Origin: Deltaproteobacteria bacterium IMCC39146
GTDB lineage: Bacteria; Desulfobacterota; Desulfuromonadia; Desulfuromonadales; BM103
Assembly: GCA_030005635.1 (NCBI GenBank)
Contig: JARUHP010000014.1
Location: 38,805 to 102,804 of the forward strand
Reading direction: 5' to 3'
Length of the DNA: 64,000 nt
In this document: one piece after another, positions 9,296 through 17,344 of the stretch
Layout: each line of letters starts with the position of its first letter
How positions within the stretch are numbered: position 1 is the first letter of the stretch
Position numbers and translations under genes: made by a program
The notes under the pieces: generated by a model
The model's database searches: none
What the model was told of the DNA's origin: nothing
What the model saw: the letters and a program-made list of their open reading frames with translations, nothing else

Positions 9296-9320
9296 CACAT
9301 TAAAATATACCTGAGAATTG

Positions 9321-9351
9321 CTATTTAGCTAGACAATATATGGCTAAATAG
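9321..9351. promoter_or_regulatory. Inverted repeat upstream of aceE, candidate operator
   Basis: CTATTTAGC and GCTAAATAG are perfect 9-bp arms separated by 13 nt. The plus-strand core CAATATAT-G-GCTAAATA recurs, with one extra base in the spacer, in the leuC promoter at 16161-16178. That suggests a shared regulator of pyruvate and leucine metabolism, although AT-rich sequence can produce such matches by chance. Confidence 0.4.
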
Positions 9352-9383
9352 TCACTCATCACGCCAGTTGAGGGCATAGAAAC

Positions 9384-9417
9384 CAAAGGACTGCAGCTTT
9401 CCGCTTGCAGCTCTTTG
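9384..9417 (-). terminator. Hairpin after the small hypothetical gene
   Basis: A 12-bp stem with one mismatch (CAAAG...CTGCA / TGCAG...CTTTG) and a 10-nt loop lies about 50 nt beyond the stop of the 9465-9722 gene. No clear T-run follows on either strand. It may end the leu-ilv transcript or protect its 3' end. Confidence 0.35.
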
Positions 9418-9464
9418 ATTAACTGAGGCCTAAAGTCAAGTTGATAAAAAATCAGAAAACCAGA

Positions 9465-9722
9465 TTATTCATCCTCTTGATATTCAAGGGAGCTTGATCC
9501 GCCCACCATCATATTGCCAAGCTTGTCCTTATCATCAACCCCAAGCTCTTCCCAGCCGCAAGTTTGTTCTGACTGATCCAAAAGACCTAGCCAGGTCAAC
9601 TCAGGAATCAGGCAATGGGTGTCTGTTTCAAGGTGAATCTGCCCGGTGTGCTCAGGTTCGACAAGCTCCCAATCATCAGGAACTTCTACCCATCTTTCAA
9701 TCACAACCTTGATTGTTTTCAT
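9465..9722 (-). CDS. Small acidic hypothetical protein
   Basis: An 85-residue acidic protein starting at ATG 9722 with a good GGGAG site 8 nt upstream. It begins MKTIKVVIERWVEVPDDWELVEP and ends in a Gly/Ser/Glu-rich tail, with two Cys. I recognise no family. It lies 76 nt downstream of ilvD in the same direction and may be cotranscribed with the branched-chain genes. The clean ribosome site argues for a real gene. Confidence 0.65.
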   Translation of the reverse strand: MKTIKVVIERWVEVPDDWELVEPEHTGQIHLETDTHCLIPELTWLGLLDQSEQTCGWEELGVDDKDKLGNMMVGGSSSLEYQEDE

Positions 9723-9798
9723 ATGTATTCTCCCTTGAGCACTTCTAAGTATCAGTTGTCCTGATATTAGCTATAAGTGGGTGAATTTAAAAAAACTG

Positions 9799-11502
9799 TC
9801 AACTGGTCACAGCACCACAAGACGAGGAAGAGACCAGTTTGGCATATTTAGCCAGAACACCACGAGCATAACGAGTCTCGGGAGCCTGCCACTGCAACGA
9901 ACGTTTGTTGATTTCGTCGTCCTCAACCATGAGGTTCAACTCGCCAAGGCCGAGGTCGATAGTAATTATGTCGCCCTCTTGAACGAGTGCGATAAGTCCT
10001 CCAACCTGAGCTTCTGGCGCAACGTGACCAATCATAATGCCGTGAGTGCCGCCGGAGAAACGACCATCGGTGACCAGGGCGACATCCTTGCCGAGCCCCG
10101 CCCCCATTAAAGCTGCCGATGGAGATAACATCTCGCGCATACCTGGGCCACCTTTGGGGCCCTCATAGCGGACAACGACAACATCTCCCGCATTGATCTT
10201 TCCAGCAAGGATTGCTTCGAGAGCTTCTTCCTCCCGATCAAACACCCGTGCCGGACCGGTAAAGTGAGTCATCTCCTTACCGCTGAGTTTTATCACGCAG
10301 CCCTCGGAAGCAAGGTTGCCACGCAAGACTCGGATGTGACGATTAGGCGGAGCGTAAGGTTGTTCCGGGCTGTAGATAATATCCTGGTTCACTGGCCTTT
10401 GCGGTGCATCAGCGAGATTTTCTGCGAGAGTTTTCCCGGTCACTGTCATGCAATCGCCATGCAGATACCCGGCATCAAGCAAGGTCCTCATCACCATCGG
10501 CAGACCGCCGATCTTGTGCAGGTCATTCATCACGTATTGACCGAAGGGTTTGAAATCACCGATCAGTGGTACATTGCTTGTAATCTCTTCGATATCAGCA
10601 AGTGTCAAAGCGACTCCTGCTTCGTGAGCAAGAGCCAGAATGTGCAAGACAGCGTTGGTCGAGCCACCAAGAGCCCAGGCAACAGTCAGGGCGTTTTCAA
10701 ACGCCTTGAGGGTCATGATGTCTCGGGCGCTGATACCGGACTGCAGCAGACCAACCACGGCTTGGGCGACACGGGCACAATCTTCACGCTTATCGGCAGA
10801 GACCTGATTGCTTTCATCAACAGCAAGATTGGATGCGGAACCTGGCAGGCTCATACCGAGGGCTTCGATAGCCGAAGCCATGGTGTTGGCTGTGTACATA
10901 CCTGCGCAGGAACCGGCTCCGGGACAGGAGTGACATTCAATCGCGTGCAATTCTTCAGCATCGATTTTACCGGCACAGAAAGCACCGACCGCTTCAAAGG
11001 CGCTGACGATATTGAGGGCCCTGCCGTGGTATTCGCCGGGGAGGATACTGCCGCCGTAAAGGGTCAGGCCGATCAGGTTGTTGCGGGCGATCGGCATCAG
11101 TGCGGCGGGAATGGTTTTATCGCAACCGGAGAGTGTGATAACAGCGTCCACCCGGTAACCTTCGGTCATCAGTTCGATGCAGTCAGCGATCACCTCACGG
11201 CTCACCAAGGAATACTTCATCGCCTCGGTACCCATAGAGATGCCGTCAGAGACGACCGGAGTGCCAAAAATGATCGCCTTTCCACCCGCGTCTTCGATGG
11301 CCTTCTGAACAATGTCACCGAGTTCCCGAACATGATCATTGCAGGGAGTGCCGTTGGTATGTGGCACGGCTAAGGCGATAATCGGCTTAGCAAAATCCTC
11401 ATCGGTAAAACGCACCGCGCGCAGCATGGTCCTCGCAGCAGTCCGTTCAACCCACTTTTCACCGTCCTTACGACCAGTAATCTCTTCGCTACGACGTTTC
11501 AT
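9799..11502 (-). CDS. ilvD: Dihydroxy-acid dehydratase
   Basis: A 567-residue Fe-S dehydratase that converts 2,3-dihydroxy-3-methylvalerate and -isovalerate to the 2-keto acids of isoleucine and valine synthesis. Diagnostic segments are [14 protein letters not shown], the cluster-ligand stretch [19 protein letters not shown], and [15 protein letters not shown] near the C-terminus. Two ATGs stand in tandem; the second (11502) has AAGGA at better spacing. It follows ilvN by 33 nt. ilvC, often found between ilvN and later genes, is not in this block. Confidence 0.96.
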   Translation of the reverse strand: MKRRSEEITGRKDGEKWVERTAARTMLRAVRFTDEDFAKPIIALAVPHTNGTPCNDHVRELGDIVQKAIEDAGGKAIIFGTPVVSDGISMGTEAMKYSLVSREVIADCIELMTEGYRVDAVITLSGCDKTIPAALMPIARNNLIGLTLYGGSILPGEYHGRALNIVSAFEAVGAFCAGKIDAEELHAIECHSCPGAGSCAGMYTANTMASAIEALGMSLPGSASNLAVDESNQVSADKREDCARVAQAVVGLLQSGISARDIMTLKAFENALTVAWALGGSTNAVLHILALAHEAGVALTLADIEEITSNVPLIGDFKPFGQYVMNDLHKIGGLPMVMRTLLDAGYLHGDCMTVTGKTLAENLADAPQRPVNQDIIYSPEQPYAPPNRHIRVLRGNLASEGCVIKLSGKEMTHFTGPARVFDREEEALEAILAGKINAGDVVVVRYEGPKGGPGMREMLSPSAALMGAGLGKDVALVTDGRFSGGTHGIMIGHVAPEAQVGGLIALVQEGDIITIDLGLGELNLMVEDDEINKRSLQWQAPETRYARGVLAKYAKLVSSSSCGAVTS

Positions 11503-11535
11503 CATCTTCCTTTGTTAGCACCAATGGTTAAGCAA

Positions 11536-12021
11536 TTATTTGTCCATCGCCGTGACGCCCGTCCTTGCGATTTCGATAAAATGTTCTGCACCAAGATCCT
11601 TCAGGAAACTGTCAATCCGTTCCGTTGGTCCTGCGATCTGAACGATGTAAATATCGTGTGGCTGGGCATCGAGGATTTCAATTTGATATTTCTTCTGCAA
11701 TTTCTCAAGAGATTTTTTCTCGAGCTCGAACTTGACGATCGCAACTTCCCGCCAATAGCTCTGGTCACGATCGAGTTCCTTGGCCCGAATCACCTCGGTG
11801 AATTTCTCCAGCTGCCGTATGACTTGCAACACCTTGGCCTCATCATCCTCACGCAAGGTAATGGTCATGCGACTGACGCCCGGAGCCTTGGCCTTGCAGA
11901 CCGTCAGGGTATCAACGTTGTACATCTTGCGACGGATCATCATGGAAATCTTGTTGAGAGTGCCCGGCTTATTTTGGACAAAGGCCAGAATGGCTCTTCT
12001 TTTCATTTTTTTAACTGTCAT
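11536..12021 (-). CDS. ilvN: Acetolactate synthase, small regulatory subunit
   Basis: A 161-residue regulatory subunit, close to the 163 residues of E. coli IlvH. The N-terminal ACT domain (MKRRAILAFVQNKPGTLNKI, then MYNVDTLTVCKA) normally binds valine for feedback inhibition, and the C-terminal domain follows. It lies 27 nt downstream of ilvB, in the same operon. Confidence 0.95.
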   Translation of the reverse strand: MTVKKMKRRAILAFVQNKPGTLNKISMMIRRKMYNVDTLTVCKAKAPGVSRMTITLREDDEAKVLQVIRQLEKFTEVIRAKELDRDQSYWREVAIVKFELEKKSLEKLQKKYQIEILDAQPHDIYIVQIAGPTERIDSFLKDLGAEHFIEIARTGVTAMDK

Positions 12022-12048
12022 TTTATATCCCCGTAAGAAACAACAAGC

Positions 12049-13779
12049 TTAAGATTTTGGCCGCGATACGATCATGTCCCCAAAGCCACCACCGGAAGGG
12101 ATCATCGGCAGAATAACTTCGGAAGGGTCGCAGATAAACTCAAGGAGGTAAGCCCCCTTGTGATCAATAGCGGTACGAATCGCCGTATCGATCTGGTCAA
12201 GTTCAGTGACCTTCTGATAAGGCAGATTGTAAGCCTTGGCAATGAATTCATAATTCGGACTGATCATCGGTGTGCCAGCGTAACGACCATCAAAGAAAAG
12301 GGTCTGCCACTGACGAACCATTCCAAGGTAGCCATTGTTCAGGATAATGATTTTAACATCTATGTCATGTTCCATGATGGTACAGAGTTCCTGGATATTC
12401 ATCTGGAAGCCACCGTCGCCACTAATCGACCAGACCCGCTCGTCAGGTCTTGCCAGTTTAGCCCCGATCGCCATAGGCAAAGAACACCCCATCGTACCTG
12501 CACCACCAGAGGTAAACCAACTGTTATTGGTCTGGAAGTTGTAGTAACGCGCTGACATCATCTGGTGCTGACCGACATCGGGAACAACAATGTCTTTGCC
12601 TTCGGTGATATCTGACAAGCGCCGGAGAACGGTTTTCATCAGGAGTTTGCCATCATCACCAACGCCTGCGGCGATTTCTGCCTCAATCTCAGCAACTGTT
12701 TCCTGACGATTTGTCTCGATCTCTTTCAACCAGCGACGGCGTGGTTTGGAGACCAGCTCCGGGTCATGGAGCATGACATGCAGAGTCCGGCCGACATCAG
12801 CGTTAATAGGAACCGTTGTGGCGACATTTTTGTCGAGTTCGGAGGGGTCGATCTCCACGTGAATGACATCGGCATTCTTGGCATACTCACTCAGCTTGCC
12901 AGTCACGCGATCGTCAAAACGCATACCGAAGCTGATGATCAGGTCGGCGTTCATGATGGCGCGATTCGCTTCAACCGTACCGTGCATCCCCATCATGCCT
13001 AGGCTCAGAGGATGATCAACCGGCATTGCCGACAAACCATGCAGAGTGAAGGCAACCGGGATATTGGTTTTTTCTGCAAACTCCTGCAACATCGCGCCAG
13101 CATTGCTGGAGATGACGCCGTGCCCGCAGAACATGACCGGTCGCTCGCTGCGATTCATCATCTCAATCGCCTTGTGGACAACTTCCCGCTCCGGCGAAGG
13201 GTGATAGTAAAAGCCCGGAAGCTTCGGCCTGAAGGTTTTCGGGGTGAACGAGTAGTTCTCATCAACACTTTGAATCTGCACATCTTTGGGGATATCGATA
13301 ACAACGGGTCCGAAACGTCCGGTCGTCGCGACGTAGAAAGCCTCATGAACCGTTTTTTCGATCTCTTCAGTGGTCAGCGGCATGTAGGTTTGCTTGCAGA
13401 TCGGCATCATGACGCCAACCACATCACTTTCCTGAAAAGCATCCGTGGCGATAACACCTGTTGCGACCTGACCGGTAATTGACACCATCGGCACAGAGTC
13501 CATGTGCGCGTCAGCGATCCCTGTGACCAGGTTCATGGCTCCCGGCCCGGACGTCGCCATGCAGACGCCGATTTGTGGCGTATCAGTCGAAAGTGATGCG
13601 CGCGACAGGCCCTGGGCCATGAAAGTCGCTCCCTGCTCGTGACGAGGCATAACAAAAGTGAAGAGCTTCTGCTTTTCCATTTCATCAAAGATCGGCATGA
13701 TCGCGCCGCCGGTGTAGCCAAAGATGTATTTCACACCCTTGGCGTGCAATGCCCTTAAAACCAGTTCTGTTCCTTTCAT
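12049..13779 (-). CDS. ilvB: Acetolactate synthase, large catalytic subunit
   Basis: A ThDP enzyme joining two pyruvates (or pyruvate and 2-ketobutyrate) in the first common step of valine and isoleucine synthesis. The N-terminal ThDP domain holds [14 protein letters not shown] with the catalytic Glu in [13 protein letters not shown]. The central FAD domain and the C-terminal [14 protein letters not shown] with its [12 protein letters not shown] stretch are all present. I place the start at [11 protein letters not shown] (576 residues), which has AGAGG just upstream. An in-frame ATG 13 codons earlier (13818) has no ribosome site. It is preceded by the palindromic repeat at 13871-13988. Confidence 0.96.
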   Translation of the reverse strand: MKGTELVLRALHAKGVKYIFGYTGGAIMPIFDEMEKQKLFTFVMPRHEQGATFMAQGLSRASLSTDTPQIGVCMATSGPGAMNLVTGIADAHMDSVPMVSITGQVATGVIATDAFQESDVVGVMMPICKQTYMPLTTEEIEKTVHEAFYVATTGRFGPVVIDIPKDVQIQSVDENYSFTPKTFRPKLPGFYYHPSPEREVVHKAIEMMNRSERPVMFCGHGVISSNAGAMLQEFAEKTNIPVAFTLHGLSAMPVDHPLSLGMMGMHGTVEANRAIMNADLIISFGMRFDDRVTGKLSEYAKNADVIHVEIDPSELDKNVATTVPINADVGRTLHVMLHDPELVSKPRRRWLKEIETNRQETVAEIEAEIAAGVGDDGKLLMKTVLRRLSDITEGKDIVVPDVGQHQMMSARYYNFQTNNSWFTSGGAGTMGCSLPMAIGAKLARPDERVWSISGDGGFQMNIQELCTIMEHDIDVKIIILNNGYLGMVRQWQTLFFDGRYAGTPMISPNYEFIAKAYNLPYQKVTELDQIDTAIRTAIDHKGAYLLEFICDPSEVILPMIPSGGGFGDMIVSRPKS

Positions 13780-13870
13780 TGGGACCTCTTCCGTTGGGGG
13801 ACTGTTTATGTCACTCATTATAAAATACAGGCTATAAAATCATTTTATGAATCTAAACCAATAATTGGCC

Positions 13871-13988
13871 GCAGATAAAACCTGATAAACGAGGATAAAT
13901 TAAAAAAATTAACACTTATGACACTAACCAAAGCCCAAAGCTTTATGCTTTATTTGTATTTCATCTGTTTACATCAGATTTTATCTGC
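13871..13988. repeat. Palindromic intergenic repeat, GCAGATAAAA family
   Basis: The left arm GCAGATAAAACCTGATAAAC (13871-13890) is mirrored by GTTTACATCAGATTTTATCTGC (13967-13988, in two blocks). The arms agree at most positions apart from a short indel. The spacer is AT-rich. It lies between leuD and ilvB, inside what would otherwise be one leuCD-ilvBND operon, and could act as a processing, termination or attenuation site. Confidence 0.65.
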
Positions 13989-14025
13989 AGCAAACAAGGG
14001 CTTAATGGTTTATTGTTTCTCTGGG

Positions 14026-14667
14026 CTATGAACCGAACAACCAGGGTTCCTCGACTCTCTTTTTTTCCTCAAAAGCTTTGATCGCTTCGACATGCTGCAA
14101 AGTCAGGCTGATGTCATCCAGACCTTTCAGCAGACATTCTTTACGAAACGCATCAACTGCGAACTCGAACACTTCACCATCAGCTGTTGTCACTTGCTGT
14201 TTTTCAAGATCAACAGACAAACGATAGCCGGGAGAAGCCTCAACGGCTACGAATAGCCTAGCCACTGTTTCAGTAGGAAGGACGATTGGCAGGATGCTGT
14301 TCTTGGTACAGTTATTGGCAAAGATCTCTGCAAAACTCGGGGCAATCACAGCCCTGATGCCATAGTCGAACAGAGCCCAGGGAGCATGTTCACGCGACGA
14401 ACCGCAACCGAAGTTATCACGCGTCAGCAGGACCTCTGCGCCCTGATAGCGTGGTTGGTTGAGTACGAAGTCAGCATTGAGAGGACGTTTGCTGCAATCC
14501 ATACCGAGTTCGCCATGATCGAGATAGCGCCACTCGTCAAAGAGGTTCGGGCCAAAACCGGTGCGTTTGATCGACTTGAGAAACTGCTTCGGGATGATGG
14601 CGTCGGTATCAACATTGGAGCGATCCAGAGGGGCAACCAATCCATTTAATCTACAAAAGGCATCCAT
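14026..14667 (-). CDS. leuD: 3-isopropylmalate dehydratase, small subunit
   Basis: A 213-residue swivel-domain subunit that pairs with LeuC to isomerise 2- to 3-isopropylmalate in leucine synthesis. Family features are [20 protein letters not shown] near the N-terminus, the [13 protein letters not shown] substrate-binding loop, and [17 protein letters not shown]. It starts 3 nt after the leuC stop, so translation is probably coupled. Confidence 0.96.
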   Translation of the reverse strand: MDAFCRLNGLVAPLDRSNVDTDAIIPKQFLKSIKRTGFGPNLFDEWRYLDHGELGMDCSKRPLNADFVLNQPRYQGAEVLLTRDNFGCGSSREHAPWALFDYGIRAVIAPSFAEIFANNCTKNSILPIVLPTETVARLFVAVEASPGYRLSVDLEKQQVTTADGEVFEFAVDAFRKECLLKGLDDISLTLQHVEAIKAFEEKKRVEEPWLFGS

Positions 14668-14670
14668 GGG

Positions 14671-16080
14671 TTACACCTCCAGAGTGCGGACATCAACAAA
14701 GTGACCAACGATCGCAGCAGCAGCGGCCATAGCTGGACTGACCAGATGAGTGCGTCCGCCCTGCCCCTGTCGACCTTCGAAGTTCCGATTCGATGTTGAG
14801 GCGCTGCGTTCCTTAGGTGCGAGACGGTCATCGTTCATACCGAGACACATCGAGCATCCGGGCTCACGCCATTCAAAACCGGCCTGCAAAAAGATTTTGT
14901 CCAGGCCTTCGGCTTCTGCCTGCTGTTTGACCAGACCGGAGCCCGGGACAACCAGGGCCCGCTTGATATTGGCTGCGACCTTATTCCCTTTAACAATCTC
15001 TGCAGCAGCCCGCAAATCCTCGATGCGCCCGTTGGTACAGGAGCCGAGGAAAATCGTATCAGGATAGATTTCCGTAATCGGAGTGCTTGCGGTCAACCCC
15101 ATATAAGTGAGGGCCGCCTGCATCCCTTCACGTTTAACAGGATCGGGCTCGTTAGCCGGGTCCGGAACACAACCATCAACGGAAGTGACCATTTCGGGTG
15201 AAGTTCCCCAGGTCACCTGCGGCTGGATCGATGTGGCATCAAGATGAACAACCTCGTCGTACTCCGCGCCCGGATCGCTCTGCAGCGATTTCCAATACCT
15301 TTCAGCTTGATCCCATTCCGCTCCCTTTGGCGAGTAGGGACGTCCCTTAGTGTAGGCAATGGTCTTCTCATCGACGGCAACCATCCCTGCGCGGGCGCCG
15401 GCTTCGATTGACATATTGCAGACCGACATCCGACCTTCCATCGACAAAGCACGGATCGCATCACCGCCAAATTCGATGACGTAGCCTGTACCGCCGGCAG
15501 TTCCGATCTTGCCGATGATCGCCAGCATAATGTCTTTGGCCGTGATGCCCACCCCGACCTGACCATCCACGCTGACCAGCATATTCTTCGCCTTCTTCTG
15601 AATCAGGCATTGTGTCGCCAGCACATGCTCAACCTCGGAGGTGCCGATACCGAAGGCGAGAGAGCCCAGCGCACCATGTGTGGAGGTATGTGAATCACCA
15701 CAGACGATGGTCATCCCGGGGAGTGTTACCCCCTGCTCGGGGCCAATGATATGCACAATACCCTGGCGGATATCGTTCATGGCAAACTCTTCGATACCAA
15801 AATCGGCGCAGTTCGCATCAAGGGTCTCAACCTGCAAGCGTGACAGAGGATCCGAGATGCCTTTAGAGCGGTCGGTGGTGGGGACGTTATGATCGGGAAC
15901 AGCGAGATTAGCATCAGCGCGCCAGGGCTTGCGACCGGTCAGCCTCAAGCCTTCAAACGCCTGGGGGGAAGTCACTTCATGCACCAGTTGCCGATCGATA
16001 TAAAGAAGACAGGTACCATCGTCATCGCAGCGAACGACGTGACGATCCCAGAGTTTGTCGTAAAGGGTTTTTGCACTCAT
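14671..16080 (-). CDS. leuC: 3-isopropylmalate dehydratase, large subunit
   Basis: A 469-residue aconitase-family enzyme carrying a 4Fe-4S cluster. Present are [21 protein letters not shown], the first cluster ligand in [14 protein letters not shown], and the paired ligands in [11 protein letters not shown] near the C-terminus. It is the bacterial LeuC type with separate LeuD. It heads the leuCD-ilv block and has a recognisable sigma-70 promoter about 55 nt upstream. Confidence 0.96.
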   Translation of the reverse strand: MSAKTLYDKLWDRHVVRCDDDGTCLLYIDRQLVHEVTSPQAFEGLRLTGRKPWRADANLAVPDHNVPTTDRSKGISDPLSRLQVETLDANCADFGIEEFAMNDIRQGIVHIIGPEQGVTLPGMTIVCGDSHTSTHGALGSLAFGIGTSEVEHVLATQCLIQKKAKNMLVSVDGQVGVGITAKDIMLAIIGKIGTAGGTGYVIEFGGDAIRALSMEGRMSVCNMSIEAGARAGMVAVDEKTIAYTKGRPYSPKGAEWDQAERYWKSLQSDPGAEYDEVVHLDATSIQPQVTWGTSPEMVTSVDGCVPDPANEPDPVKREGMQAALTYMGLTASTPITEIYPDTIFLGSCTNGRIEDLRAAAEIVKGNKVAANIKRALVVPGSGLVKQQAEAEGLDKIFLQAGFEWREPGCSMCLGMNDDRLAPKERSASTSNRNFEGRQGQGGRTHLVSPAMAAAAAIVGHFVDVRTLEV

Positions 16081-16135
16081 GACATGTTTTCCTGATTAGA
16101 TGAATGGTTTATCTGCAAAGAGAACAAGAACTGTA

Positions 16136-16163
16136 ATTATGAGTCATACTGTTACTATGTCAA
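16136..16163 (-). promoter_or_regulatory. Sigma-70-type promoter of leuC
   Basis: On the minus strand TTGACA (16163-16158) is followed after 16 nt by CATAAT (16141-16136). This would start transcription near 16129 and leave a leader of about 48 nt. The segment immediately upstream shares CAATATAT-AA-GCTAAATA with the aceE upstream region. Confidence 0.55.
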
Positions 16164-16277
16164 TATATAAGCTAAATATCAGTTATCATTCTACTTACGG
16201 CACGCACAACATAATTAACACCAAAACTGTTATACTTCAATAATCAAATTCACCAGGCGTATCTCTGCAGACATAAA

Positions 16278-16305
16278 AAGGGGCCTCCCCGATGGAAAGC
16301 CCCTT
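16278..16305 (-). terminator. Intrinsic terminator after the rhodanese gene
   Basis: On the minus strand AAGGGGC and GCCCCTT form a 7-bp stem closing a 14-nt loop, followed by TTTTT. It lies about 30 nt beyond the second (TGA) stop of the rhodanese frame. That position fits a gene ending at 16337 rather than at the internal TGA. Confidence 0.7.
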
Positions 16306-16336
16306 AAACTAATCAACTTGTGACAGGCAGGCCGGT

Positions 16337-16747
16337 TCATTTCGGTTCAACTGGGAATTGCCTGCTTTGCCACTCTCGCCAACCGCCCTTAAGGGCATAA
16401 ACCTTGGTAAAACCTTTTCCCATCATTATCAGCGCCACACTGGCACTCGTTTGTTCTTTTGCTCAAGCGCAATAGAGAACGATCGTCTTCTCCTTGTCAT
16501 AGTTGTCGATCCATTGGCCAACGGCTCTTGGTTCAACACGCTCGGCGCCGGTAATTTTCACGGTCGAATTCGCCCAATCACCACCGGTGCGAACATCGAG
16601 GACCTGGTAGTCCGCTTCGCCAAGATGCATCTTGAGTTCTTCAGCAGTCATTCTTGGAACCGAGGCGGCCATCGCAGCGACGCTGGCGGCAAAAAGAAAA
16701 ACGCTGGTCATCAGTGTCAGATAAATCAAAAAACGCTTGTCATGCAT
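16337..16747 (-). CDS. Exported rhodanese-domain protein, probable selenoprotein (Sec at residue 95)
   Basis: The frame starts at ATG 16747 (AAGGGG 8 nt upstream) and encodes a signal peptide (FLIYLTLMTSVFLFAASVAA) and a rhodanese domain. The catalytic Cys is C93 in IVLYCA. The codon two after that Cys is TGA (16463-16465). Reading through it gives 41 more residues, AKEQTSASVALIMMGKGFTK and then VYALKGGWREW, a textbook rhodanese C-terminus ending at a TGA at 16337. From memory, relatives have Cys here (YCACPNE-type loop), so TGA as selenocysteine fits. A SECIS-like hairpin follows at 16431-16447. Rhodaneses move sulfur or bind selenium; the protein is probably periplasmic. A nonsense mutation is the alternative, but the downstream frame is undecayed. 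No selA/selB/selC gene is in the window. Confidence 0.72.
16431..16447 (-). promoter_or_regulatory. Candidate bacterial SECIS element
   Basis: Just downstream of the TGA at 16463 the minus strand reads AGTGCC-AGTGT-GGCGCT, a 6-bp stem with one G-T pair and a 5-nt loop. The loop begins 21 nt after the TGA and has G at its second position. Bacterial SECIS hairpins that bind SelB typically have the loop 16-37 nt after the UGA and a G in the first two loop positions, so both criteria are met. Confidence 0.6.
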
Positions 16748-16824
16748 TGCCATAACCCCTTTCAAGAAGATTCATTTCGCCAATTTTAACAGCTCCCGCA
16801 TATAGACGACAAGTCCGGTTATCT

Positions 16825-17317
16825 TTATTTGTCTCCGGCCAACTCCCTCAGCTGTTCTTTGCGCTCCAGTAACTGCTGGATGTGGCGTTTCTCTTCTCGA
16901 CAGATCGCCTCTATGATCGCACCTGCCTTGCCACGGAAGAGCGGTTTGACTTCGGCAAAAAAAATCAGTGTATTCATCTCGAACTGCAAAGCCATGGCAA
17001 TCGTGCTCTTCCTGAGAGAGCCTCTCTTCAAAGCTCAGCAAATCGGTGATCTCATTGATCAGCAAATGGATAAATCGATCTTATTCGCCGAGGAGCTCAT
17101 GACCTTCTGTCGATTTCCCGGCATAGACCTCGTAAAGATCGGTATAAACAGCACAGTGCTTAGGTTCTTCACTGGCCAGAGCGGAGAAAGTCTCTTTCAA
17201 GGCATCATCAACGGCTTTGTCACAAGCACGCGCATAGAAATTCTGACCATGTTTCTCCGGCCAGACAGCTAGGTCCAGAAACGATTCGAGTGAAGTGATG
17301 CTCTTGGTTGTCAACAA
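16825..17317 (-). pseudogene. Broken ferritin-like (rubrerythrin-type) protein gene
   Basis: The first 78 residues (TTG start 17317, GAGGAGG 11 nt upstream) look like a ferritin-like helix pair: EKHGQNFYARA, then FSALASEEPKHCAVYTDLYE. The frame stops at TAA (17081-17083). Past that stop the same frame reads LINEITDLLSFEE, then coding potential shifts by one frame near 17015-17030. It continues as STIAMALQFEMNTLIFFAEV and AIICREEKRH-type sequence (read EAICREEKRHIQQLL) to a TAA at 16825. So one nonsense codon and one frameshift interrupt a protein of about 163 residues with ferritin-like EExxH motifs. TAA rules out selenocysteine. It lies just upstream of the rhodanese gene. Confidence 0.65.
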
Positions 17318-17344
17318 AACTTACACCTCCTCAATATGACATTT

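Noticed and set aside
10264..11373. 369-residue plus-strand frame opposite ilvD, and similar long frames opposite ligA (44389-45426), nadE (48962-50047) and ilvB
   Set aside because: These arise from codon bias in the real genes on the other strand. Composition is Cys/His/Gln-rich and no motifs are visible.
16463..16765. 100-residue rhodanese ending at the internal TGA as a normal short protein
   Set aside because: A rhodanese ending right after its catalytic Cys would lack half its fold, and 41 further codons in the same frame match the family.
17081..17083. Second selenocysteine-type recoding in the ferritin-like gene
   Set aside because: The stop there is TAA, which is not used for selenocysteine, and a separate frameshift follows.
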